From assembly GCA_025200525.1 (NCBI GenBank), contig CM045770.1, positions 80,903,347 to 80,967,346 of the forward strand: a DNA stretch of 64,000 nucleotides, written 5' to 3'. The notes under the pieces are model-generated. The model searched no databases, was not told the origin of the DNA, and was given only the letters and a program-made list of their open reading frames with translations. The first letter of the stretch is position 1; every line of letters begins with the position of its first letter. A program made the position numbers and the translations under genes. This document shows, piece after piece, positions 54,701 to 64,000 of the stretch. The stretch is from Camellia lanceoleosa. Taxonomy: Eukaryota; Streptophyta; Magnoliopsida; Ericales; Theaceae.

Positions 54701-57630
54701 AAACAAATCTTTACTTTTATGAATTAAAACTAACTATGAACAAGTACAGACCTATGTTACCAAAAAACGCTAATACCCTAGTACGATTTACGTATTGGTA
54801 CGTACATTTCGAAACATGGTACACTTTCGTTCTAAAATGATAAATTTAGGGATCCGATGCGATCCGAAAAATTCTTTCCAATATATTTCTTTAAATGTTA
54901 CCTTAGGAGAAAAAAAGATCAAATATATAAATTAAAATCTAAGGTGAGTTAAGTTTTGATGAGATAAAAAATCAAAAATGGGTCATAATTTTCATACAAA
55001 TAATTTGCTACATGAAAAAAAAATAATAATAAAAAATGAAAAAAAAATAAAAAAATTGGACACATAATAGTTAAAAAAAAATTACTCTAGAAGTATTTTA
55101 AATTCTTAAGTGTAATATATACAAGTCTACTCCTATCATACCACATTTTAAAGCATGTAGCGTACCACGTTCCCGTTTTTGTTCCCATTTCATGTACCGG
55201 AACGATCCATATTCTAGGTAACATAGGTACAGATCTCCTTCAGTAATATGCCAAAATAAGAACATATGGTCTAATCCAAGAACTCAATAAGATATTTCCA
55301 ATACTAGAGAAAAACAAAAACCATAATGACCTAATAGGTATAACCAAGGAGAATGAGTACAAAGACTTTAATAATAATGCTCCAACAGTCCATGAAGAAT
55401 GTAAAGAAAGTCAAATATCTAAAGATGTACAAGGTAATACTAAATTGCTAAATTGATTGACTAGTGCATAAAATAAAAAGCTTCCATGTTTGTAAACCAT
55501 TGCTCATAAAATGAAGTCAACTTAAAGTGACACATCACATTGCATACCATTGGTTAATACCTGATGTTCACCAATTTATATTTTAGAAAACAGCACAAAC
55601 TTCCCAGGAAGCAGTATCAGGAGAAAACGCCAATGCTCTAGCAATTTGACATTTTAGTATGCAAGTTCCAAAACATGGTGTACACTTTTGTTCTAAAATG
55701 TGAGTAACATTCCAAAGGGGTGCCAATTTTTTCCTTAAGGTTTCTTAGGAGCAAAGAAAATTAAATGCAATGAACTAAAATATGAGGAGATTGGAGTTTT
55801 GGCATAACAAAATATAAAAAATAAAAAATAAAAAGAGAAAAAAAAGGAAGTCATAATACTCATAGAAATGTATGTTTACATGACTAATTTGAAAAAAAAA
55901 CTATATTTTATTGGATGCACACAAAATAAGAAAAAAGTAAAAGCAAACATGCCTATGAGAGAAAGGAAAAGATATAACACACTCTTATAGCAGATATAGA
56001 AGACAAACAGATACCTCAAACCAGACACACTCTGTCTTTGCCTCAACAAACCCAATTCACTTGCCGCCACAGAAGGGGGTCTCTCGTCTTGGACCAATCT
56101 TCCACTTTGCAAAAATCTGCTTCTCAGTAATGACTGAAAAACAATTGCAACATTTAAACAGTCAAAAAGTTTCCCATGCTTTGTATGCAAAAATCCCAAA
56201 CTAAACAATATCATGGGTCAAACATGAAGCATGGATTTCAGTAACAAAGCATCAAAACTGGATATATCTGTACACATATATATTAAAACTTATGAAAAGG
56301 CCATAATGTGAAGTCATCTTTAAGTACAAAAAAAAAAAAAACAAAACAAAACAAAACAAAATTTTGGTAGTCATACGTCCTGGAATTTTTGAACCAATGC
56401 AACTCCAAATTCTGAGCCCTAATTGATCGCTTCAAGTTCGAGAAAGTTGTGATTACACATTCCAGTCCTAATTAGAGCAATTCAAAGGACATCTGTTACG
56501 ATTTCTCTAATTTGAACATAATCTGATTAGTTCAAACAATGATTGAGTGAAATCAAGCATGGTTGCGACTTTAGTCAAGTCTTTGATTTAAATCTGTGAT
56601 CACAGTCAAGTGTCCATTGAGCTCTAATTAGATTGTCGAACTCAGTTGATTGATTTAGACCACTTATAATTGATTTGTATTAAAGCTTTGTTGTTGCTGT
56701 AGAGGTTGTTGCATAAATAATAAGGCTACAGAGTGAAAAGGAAAAGGAGTTGAGAGATGACATAAAAATAGGAGTGAAGAAATATCAGCTTTCAAAAACA
56801 GATTATACCTGAATACGATTACGGTGAGCAAAATCAGATACAGGCCGATGCTCCAACAAACCCTGGAGTTCTCTTTGCCTTTCCCTCTCGGACCTTGCCA
56901 ACAAATCAAGCAAAGCCTGTCTGCCACATAATTGGCGGATGTTCCTCCGAGCACCAATCTCACTATGATTAACAACAAGTCCATCACGAACTCGTTCAAT
57001 TTGAGCACCAATGTGAGCAGCCTGGTCTTCCCTACTGCTACCACAAGTGTCTCTCTGCTGGCTAGTCATTTGTGTCCACTCTCTTATAACTCTCACTCTT
57101 TCGCACTCATTTTCACCAAGACATTGTGCCCTCGAATAGTTGTTCACATGGGAAACATCCGATACTTGGCCCCTTACTCCACTGTTCATCCATTCCCGGA
57201 AGATTTGCCTCACCCTCTCCCTTTCAACCTCCCCAAAATCAGTGGACTGCTCTGAGCTAGAACTGTTCCCATTTTCTTGTTCATTCTGCAACCTGATTTG
57301 TCCTTGGGACCATGTTTGGCACTCATTTGCAATCTCATTGCCATCCCCCAAGCTATCTTCATCATCACCATCTTGTCTCTCAGATAAATGTGCATTCTCA
57401 AGGTCAGCATTTGAGACATGAATCCTCTGCTGCAGCAATCTATCACCAACTCTCAATTGGGAATGACTCATCACATGCTCACCCTCGAGCGTCCGCCACA
57501 TTTGCAGAAGAGAGGAAGTCCGGGTGCTCAGCCTGTCATGATTACCCCACTGCCTTGAGAGTGGAGACCGAGATTCTCTATTAAAAGAAGAATCAAGCAC
57601 AGGAACATTTTGTAAACCAGCAATAGCCAT
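51768..57630 (-). CDS. RING-type E3 ubiquitin ligase, seven coding exons
   Basis: Exons 57630-56809, 56133-56015, 54659-53727, 53641-53326, 52655-52490, 52131-52023 and 51885-51768 join in frame with GT-AG introns into an 860-residue protein. Residues about 808-850 form a C3HC4 RING (CCICC, then [11 protein letters not shown] and NCPMCQAP), followed by the C terminus IRAYSVQ. This arrangement is found in a conserved plant family (Arabidopsis At5g04460-like). The RING should recruit a ubiquitin-conjugating enzyme; substrates are unknown. Residues 731-782 ([20 protein letters not shown]) are a likely coiled coil. Exon 3 is acidic with many tryptophan motifs such as NWQE, EWQES, DWQQL, GWREG and NWRES. 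Residues 140-275 are Arg/Glu-rich ([20 protein letters not shown]). The start is the first ATG of the long frame, preceded by a leader intron. No frame break is seen. Confidence 0.9.
52962..53293. mobile_element. MITE in RING gene intron 4
   Basis: The ends GGTAAATTACACTGACC and GGTTACTGTAATTTACC are inverted with two differences. Internally AGCCCCACAAGTTTGGCAT (left) and GCCAAGTTTGTGGGGCTTA (right) extend the inverted symmetry. It is non-coding and related in its ends to the MITE at 57908-58203. Confidence 0.75.
54751..55227. mobile_element. MITE in RING gene intron 2, hAT-like
   Basis: The terminal repeats CCTATGTTACC and GGTAACATAGG are perfect inverses. If the element is read from CTATG to CATAG, GTACAGA follows or precedes each end, giving 7 of 8 bases of a target duplication that would suit hAT. 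The interior has CGTACATTTCGAAACATGGT. A truncated relative lies at about 55625-55850. Confidence 0.7.
55625..55850. repeat. Truncated relative of the MITE at 54751
   Basis: Phrases such as CCAAAACATGGTGTACACTT and TTGTTCTAAAATG match the interior of the neighbouring MITE. The terminal repeats are missing on at least one side. It lies in the same intron. Confidence 0.45.
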
Positions 57631-58743
57631 TACTTGACCTCACTAACAACTCCAATGCCCAACCATGTTAAGCATCTCACGGGTACGTTAAACATCGCAT
57701 CTGCTTAAAAGACCTGAAAAGTGCCCAAAATCTACCAAAGCATCATCTTGAACCCATTTCCAACATCAGACTTCTATGGGAATAATATCAAGCGTGGCCT
57801 AATTCCTTGCTTCTGCTGCATAAATTTGAAAACGTGTTATGTTTCGCTCTCTTCAAGTCAAAGAAACAATTGACTAACAACCATCCCATGTCTTTAAAAA
57901 AATAAGGACAAATTACACTTTACCCTCCTCAATTATACGCCATTGTAACTCTACCCCTCCACTAAAAAATGCTTTATTTTGCCCTTCTCACCTATATGTA
58001 TATAAATTAGCTCTTGAATGGACATTTTTATCGTAAAATTGGCATGTACAATTCACATGCCACTTTTTTCACATTCTTTTCATAACATAATATTAACAGA
58101 CGATTGAGATTGAACAAATTATTAGGTGACAAAATGTAATAATTTTTAATTGAGGGGTAGAACGACCCATAATTGATGAAGTAAAGTTGTAATTTGCCCA
58201 AAAAGTAACAAGGTAGATCCCAAAACCAGAGAGAGAGGGAGGGAGAGAGAGAGAGAGAGAGAGAGATTCAAACAACAAACATTCATAATTAATGGCAACC
58301 TCAAGTATTCCTATTTCTACATTTTAAAAACCAATTTTGATTCACGCAACTTCAAAAGCTCGGTTACAATTAACATCAGAAAAAAATCAGAAACGTTGAA
58401 ATCGAAATTAATGAATCATTTGACAACTCTCTCTCTCTTTCTCTCTCTCTCTCTCTATATATATATATAAAAAACAAGAGGAAAACAACACAAGACAATG
58501 TAAATCAGGTGAAAAGCTGATTCAAACCGTGAAACACAATTCAAGATTGGATCAGAAGAAGGATGGCACGTTTACGCATTGTTGAAAGCGAGATAAAGGA
58601 AGAAAAAAAAAAAAAGTAAAACAGAAGGAAAAGCAGAGAAGAATAGAACTCACCTTTGAATCTCTGTGTTCTTCTTTTCCTTTTCCAAGTGGAAGCAGCG
58701 AAACCCTAGCTGCTGAATTCAACAGAATGTTAATACAGAAACG

Positions 58744-58774
<31 letters not shown>

Positions 58775-58840
58775 GGGGAGGAGTTAGTTCAGTTGTTGGA
58801 GAGAGCGAGAGAGGGAAGCGCAGCGATTTACGAAATAATA
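57631..58840 (-). promoter_or_regulatory. RING gene 5' leader with intron
   Basis: A leader intron is supported by a GTGAGT donor at 58653-58648 after AGATTCAAAG, and by the acceptor TTTTCAG ending at 57714. This gives leader exons at about 58654-58830 and 57631-57713. Upstream of the first leader exon the minus strand has TGTGTGACGTGACCTC and a TTTATTATTT stretch that could act as a TATA-like element (about 58835-58865). GA/CT microsatellites lie at 58231-58265 and 58749-58784. The leader intron contains a MITE. Confidence 0.55.
57908..58203. mobile_element. MITE in RING gene leader intron
   Basis: It begins GGACAAATTACACTTTACCC and ends AAGTTGTAATTTGCCC, which are imperfect inverses. TCAATTAT near the left and ATAATTGATGAAG near the right extend the symmetry. 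The GGGYAAATTACA ends resemble those of the MITE at 52962. Confidence 0.65.
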
Positions 58841-58869
58841 AATGAGGTCACGTCACACACTTCCCTTCT

Positions 58870-61430
58870 TTGATGGACTTTCACTCACTCTTCGCCATAA
58901 AATTTGCCGTAACTCCAACGTCTATATTTCTTCACAGGCCGCGAGGGAATGCCACGTCGCAACTTTACTTTCTTTTTGGTTGGGAAAATTACACTTCCGT
59001 TACAAGAATGAGCGTTGAAGTAAATTTTTTTGGCTTATTTTATTATAAAATATATATATATATATAATAGTAAAAGTTATATGAACAAAAATAAGTTGAT
59101 AATTAGTTTTTTTTTTTTTAAACTCCTGAAAGAGGTTTTAGTGGCGCTTTCTGAAATAGGTTAAAAATTAATTATTTATTTATATTTTTGAAAAAATATA
59201 TAAAAAAAAATAGAGAGATGTGATCAAGAAAAGCCAAAAAAAAAAATAAAAAAAAATTAACTTTTAACTCAAATGCCGAAATAGGCTTACGTCATTTTAT
59301 TTTTTAGATATGATTATGACTTTTTTTTTCCTATGTCTCGAAAAATATGAAATTATATAATTTTTTTTTTATGTAATTATAAGGTGCATTTGTATACATA
59401 GTCTTTTCCATTCAAAAAAAATTACAGTATATTTTTATGATGGTGTAACTCTTCTCCTATCTTATGTGCATTGTCTAATTTATTTGTGTTTGCTGCAATT
59501 CTTCTTGTGTATTAGAGTTGCCCAAAAAATTTCTCATTTGAAATATAATTATTTTGTGACTGTCTCATATATTTGAAATTTTCTACTTTCTTTTGGAAAA
59601 AAGAAAAAAAAAATTGACTAATTGTTGAAAACAGTATCATGTGATGGAAAAATTTACAAATTTATCTTTTAATAATATTTAAAGTTTTTTGGTTAATATT
59701 TTTTTTAACATTTCATTTAATGATATTTTTCTAAAAAAATTATCAGATAGGCTTTTAAAATGTCTGCCTAATCTCTTGTTACATTTTAAATTATATGACT
59801 GCAGTTTGATATTTTTGTAAAGCTGGGTTACAAACAAATTTTGTGGAAAAAAAAAAAAGAGAGAGAGAGAGAAGATTTTTAGCAACTATGTTTTCACATA
59901 GTTTTTTTTTTTCCCTCTTCTAAACATTCAATTATTTAAGGTAATAAGTTTCACGCGTTTGAGAAAAAAAATAAAAATAAAAAATACTACCTTATTATTG
60001 TTTTTGACTCCATGTACTACATTAATCTACAAGGAGGTAAGAAAAGTATAAGAATGTATGAAAAATATTTTAAAATATGAAAGTGATTTAAGACTTATAC
60101 AAAATACTTTAAGACTCTTGTTATTACATGCACCTTGGCTATGTATTGCATGAGTCATTATTTAAAGGACAAAATACAAGCATGGTCCTTTTTTTTTGAA
60201 CAAAAGCATGGTTCATAAAACATGCATTTTGTATCACTTTAATTTATTGATTTTAATTTTATCAATTTTATTTATAAAGTTTTCAATTTTATTCAAATTA
60301 GTCTAATTACATACGGTCATCTAAATCTGTTAACATTGTAATTATAAAATTTATAAAATATGTGTTTTTATGTCACTTTGGTTTCCAAAGTTTAATTCTG
60401 TCAATATTCTATCTTTTTGTTTTGGTTGATAATCAATAGGAGAGTAATTACAAAGAGAAATGTTAGGGATCATGAAATTTTTTTTTATAAAAATGATCAC
60501 GAAAAATTTGTAACTCTTAGATTATCTTGATTAGTGTGTGGTGCTTTATTTTAAGTGTAATCCAAAGGTCACAAATATTTCACGATCATTTTCATAAAAG
60601 ACTTTTCATGATACCTAACATTGCTGAATTACAAATATGAGAAATAAATATATAATCAAATAGATTACTAGTCTACAATAACTAAAAAGTCAACAAAACT
60701 TAACACAACCAATACATCTAACCCAACAACAAATAAAACCATTATCACAACCCTCATAATGAGAAAGAAATAAATAATCACTACAAAAGGTATTAAATGC
60801 ATACTTTAATTTATATATTTCGTTCTCTTCATCTGTGTTTAGAGACCAAAGTGTAAAATTAAAAAATTTTAAGATCAAAGTGACATGGAAGTTACTAATT
60901 TAAACTGTTCATCTGAAATTAGATTAACTTGACTCAAATTAAAAAAGAAATTAAGATGAAATTGACAAAATTAAAACTTAAAAGATCAAGTGACACAAAT
61001 GCATACTTTAAGAATTATAAAAATATTTTATTTTTATTTAAATAACTTTTAAAAAAATGCACACCTACTAAGTTAACATTTGATCTTATGCACAAAGGTT
61101 AAGAACCATAAGAAGTATTTTGTTTATTTTTGGTTGGGATAGGTGAGAAAAGCCCTTTGCTTATTTTTATAAAATAATAAATAAAAAAAATTAGCGGTTG
61201 GAAATGCGGATGTCGGTGTTAGTCAATTTGTGGAGCCTTGCTTTGTTTTATTAGTTTAGCTTCAATATAAAGACAAATTTTATAAAGTAATAAATTGACC
61301 TCATAGAGATACACCAAATCCAAGTCAATTGCCATAAAACACCTCCACTTATTTTCTATTTGTCCAAACACTTTTTTTCATTCTGCTGCCTAGCTACTTC
61401 AAAACAACGGTCCAAGTTTTTATTTTCTTC
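58870..61430. other. Gene-free AT-rich region
   Basis: No coding exon, RNA gene or complete transposon is recognised. Repeated statements of TTTAATTTTATCAATTTTAT and AAAATTAAAACTTAAAAGATCAAG type near 60240-61000, in opposite orientation, suggest an old inverted or MITE-like element of about 800 bp (60190-61020), bounded by GCATACTTTAA-type ends. Confidence 0.4.
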
Positions 61431-61432
61431 CC

Positions 61433-61433
<1 letters not shown>

Positions 61434-61477
<44 letters not shown>
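61434..61477 (+). repeat. TG dinucleotide microsatellite, 22 repeats
   Basis: An uninterrupted run of 22 TG units. It is likely length-variable between individuals. Confidence 0.98.
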
Positions 61478-61480
<3 letters not shown>

Positions 61481-61624
61481 TTGTACTTCTTTTACAAGTC
61501 AAACAGCATTGTTCAATTGAATCATCTTTACTAATTATTTTCCCTTGATTGAATATTCATCAAATTGAAAAAAATAACATCAGGGTTCAATTCTCCTCTC
61601 ATGTATACTCTTTTTTTTTTTTTT

Positions 61625-61775
61625 TTTGTGGAGAAAATTATAAATCAGTGGTAATTCCATAAAATTATTACATATCCATGAAAATGTTTTTAAATTTAAT
61701 TATTAATATTTATAAAATTTATTGTTTATTTGTAATTATTTTTTAAGACTCACACTGAACTGAAATTTTTCCTTT
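61625..61775. mobile_element. MITE related to 20471-20607
   Basis: It contains GGAGAAAATTATAAATCAG at the left, the shared interior AATTTAATTATTAATATTTA and GAACTGAAATTTTTCC at the right, the third copy of this small family in the window. Confidence 0.45.
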
Positions 61776-61934
61776 TTTTCCCTTTCTATATTTTTTTTTT
61801 GGAGTCTTTTACTCATATTTTGAGAGTCATATAAAAAGAAAAAGAAAATTAAAATAATCTAGTATTTATAGCACCCATTTTTATTATCAAATGATCAACA
61901 ATATATGAAAAAATATTGCCTTTATTTAGTAAGA

Positions 61935-62145
61935 TGGTTGTGACTAATTTAGCCCACTAAAAGATAAAATAGGTTAAAAAATCAATATGATAAAATCTCA
62001 CATTCAAATCATAATCGTTTCACTTTTTATTTCGCAAAACAATAAAAAAGCCAAAAGTTCATCACAAATGGAACTTTTTTTGCTATACTAAAATAGTCAA
62101 AAAATCATGCTAAAAAAGTTATTCGCAAACAAACTCTATTAAGCT
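61935..62145. mobile_element. MITE of the GTTGACTATTT family, copy in inverse orientation
   Basis: AAAAGATAAAATAGGTTAAA, then CACATTCAAATCATAATC and AACTTTTTTTGCTATAC match the interior of the elements at 19289 and 28476. The ends are decayed. Confidence 0.4.
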
Positions 62146-62745
62146 TGTTTGCTAATTTTTTTTTTTTTTGTTTTTTTTTTGTTTTGCTTTTCGTGTTTTT
62201 TTGTTCTCACTGAAATTTTTCTAATATTTTAAGCATTATTTTTAATCTTTAGATGCACCTAGCATAAATATACTTAAAAAGTATAATATTTGTGAATTTG
62301 TTTTTCAAAAAATTCACTAAATACCAAAAATATATTAAAAAAATAATAAAATTCAGTATATTTTCATGTTTTTATGTATTTATTGATTTTTTAAAATATT
62401 TTTCTATAAAGATTTTACTTTTTAGATACATCTAAGTAAGGTGCATCTAAAAAAGTAAAAAAAATATTTAAAATTTTAAAAATATTCACTAAAAATAAAA
62501 AATACAAAAAATAAAAAACTCAATTTCTAAAAAATTGAATTCAAAAAATTAAAAACTTCAAAAAATTGAAAACCAAACACAGTAATTAACTTTCAGAAAT
62601 TCTTACAAGTGTCTTATCTTAGTGATAAAGGAGATTGTATAATGGGGGAATCACAGGTAGGAGTATGAGAAAAAAATTATTAATATATAAGGGTGTAAGT
62701 GTGTTTATAATGGGGTGCAAATAAAAAATTATTAGGTGTAAGTAT

Positions 62746-64000
62746 TGTTAGAAATGCGTTTTGAAAGTTATGGAAAGACAAATTTTCCCTCAATTTTTGT
62801 CTATTTTTTAGATGGGATCCATGCGTCAAAGTTAGCGGGTCTGAGTGGTAACACATTCTATGCCACGTTGTGATTCACGTAGTATATTTGGTTGCTCAAA
62901 ACCATTATTGGGTGAATGAGAAATTTAACCAAAGTGAGCTCCATGGAAATAGAGTTTTTTGTGAAAATTTCTTAAGGTTTGGTTTAAGGCTTATCTCACA
63001 TTGGTTTGGTGGGCAAACTTATGTAGGTTTATAAGGCATGAGTTTGTAATTTGGGAAGGGCCTCAAGTGGCACCCCAAGTTTGTTAAAGGGGGAGGTTAT
63101 GGGCAAATTGGGCTAAACCCATTGGACCAAAAAATAAACACACGCCGTCTGAGCTGGGCTTGGGCGTGTTATCTTTTTGGGCCAAAAATATTTGAATTTA
63201 ATTTTATTTTTTGGTAAAATAAAATATGACCGTTTAAATTCAAATTTTAGTTGAAAAATTTGCACATTTCTGTACAGATTTCAAATCTGTCTGAACATAT
63301 TCAATTTAAAAAAAAAACATTACCTGTTTTAATTTAAATTCAAACAGATTTGTAAATTTGTTGGAAAATTTGCACCTTTCTGTACAGATTTCAAATCATT
63401 CCGAATAGATTCAGTTAAAAAAAAACCCTTACCAATTTTAATTTAAATTCAAACAGATTTGTATCTGTTTAATTTAAACCGAACAGGTACCATATCTGTT
63501 GGATTCAAACCAAACAGCTACCATTTTCCTATATTAATAGGCAGTCCCTTCTTTAGTTTTTCACTTGAAATTTTCGTCCAAAATTCTGCAATTACTCTCT
63601 ACATTTTGCTGCATTATTTTCTTGTGAGAAAGAGTGTAAACACAAAATGTGTTCGCTGTGCGAATAATTTGTAGTGCTGCTATTATTCGCAGTTGATCAT
63701 TTTATCCTAGAAAATAGGCGTCCACAATCTGAAAGTACCGTGGAAATGACAAATTTATCTTTAGGACACAGTGTAAAACACTGGACTTGATCAAAAATTT
63801 GTTCAACAAATTAATTTGGTAAGTAATTAATTTACTTTCTGTTTTACTATTTTCTATTTCAGATTTTGATTTTGTTTTTGGAATAAATAAAAATCTATTT
63901 TTATTTATTTATTTTATATTCTGGTTTGATTTTTGTAATCAAATAAATTCTCTCTTTTACTTTATTTCTTATGTTTGTTGTTAAGTATACAAATATTATT
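62746..64000 (+). mobile_element. Probable copia-type LTR, cut by window edge
   Basis: The putative start TGTTAGAAATGCG has the usual TG. Downstream, a tandem pair of about 110-bp units (63253-63362 and 63363-63470, each with TTTGCAC, TTTCTGTACAGATTTCAAAT and TTTAATTTAAATTCAAACAG) precedes a TATA-like ATATTAATAG at 63531. The following TTGTGAGAAAGAGTGTAAAC then AAAATGTGTTCGC resembles the transcribed part of plant copia LTRs. No coding domain lies inside the window, so the family and boundaries are unproven. Confidence 0.4.

Noticed and set aside
1..64000. CRISPR arrays, operons, prophage or bacterial replication signals
   Set aside because: None are present. The repeats found are transposon-derived and the genes have introns, so the DNA is plant nuclear.
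1..64000. Intact tRNA genes
   Set aside because: No complete cloverleaf was recognised. The only A/B box pair (33207-33261, minus) lies in a SINE-like unit.
62746..64000. Complete LTR retrotransposon
   Set aside because: Only a putative LTR start is inside the window. No primer-binding site or coding domain is visible, so just a probable partial LTR is reported.

Overview
The window is nuclear DNA of a flowering plant, most likely a woody eudicot. The evidence is plant-specific genes (a SIAMESE-related CDK inhibitor, a long-tailed histone H2B), GT-AG introns with AT-rich interiors, and dense plant transposons (CACTA, hAT, Helitron, L1, Tourist-like MITEs). The species cannot be fixed from the sequence.

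Layout, left to right. (1) Positions 1-14062, minus strand: the 5' half of VPS41, a HOPS tethering subunit, as seven coding exons running off the left edge. Its 8.9-kb first intron holds a transposon nest: an old L1 cut by a non-autonomous hAT element, by a 3.7-kb Helitron carrying kinesin-14 gene pieces, and followed by a second hAT copy and a GC-rich repeat. (2) 14063-24500: gene-poor, AT-rich DNA with several MITE families and a 1.1-kb element with 44-bp inverted ends. (3) 24786-25097, plus strand: an intact single-exon SIAMESE-RELATED cyclin-dependent kinase inhibitor. (4) 26200-28202: a 5'-truncated L1 whose 5' end is 5S rRNA sequence, flanked by 11-bp duplications, followed by MITEs and short retroelements. 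(5) 30943-50486, plus strand: a histone H2B gene of the seed-type H2B.S class (long acidic N-terminal tail), split in its tail by an 18,911-bp CACTA (En/Spm) transposon with a 3-bp AAG target duplication. The transposon carries a TNP2-like transposase gene with two in-frame stops and a TNPA-like gene with one damaged splice site. (6) 51768-58840, minus strand: a seven-coding-exon gene for an 860-residue protein with a C-terminal C3HC4 RING, with three MITEs in its introns, convergent with H2B. (7) 59000-64000: gene-free DNA ending in what looks like the start of a copia-type LTR.

The cellular genes are unrelated in function (vacuolar fusion, cell-cycle inhibition, chromatin, ubiquitin ligation) and do not form a cluster. 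The striking biology is in how mobile DNA has reshaped them, above all the clean break of an H2B.S-type gene by a large CACTA element. All exon joins, target-site duplications and repeat boundaries were read by hand; family names rest on recognition of conserved motifs, not on a search.
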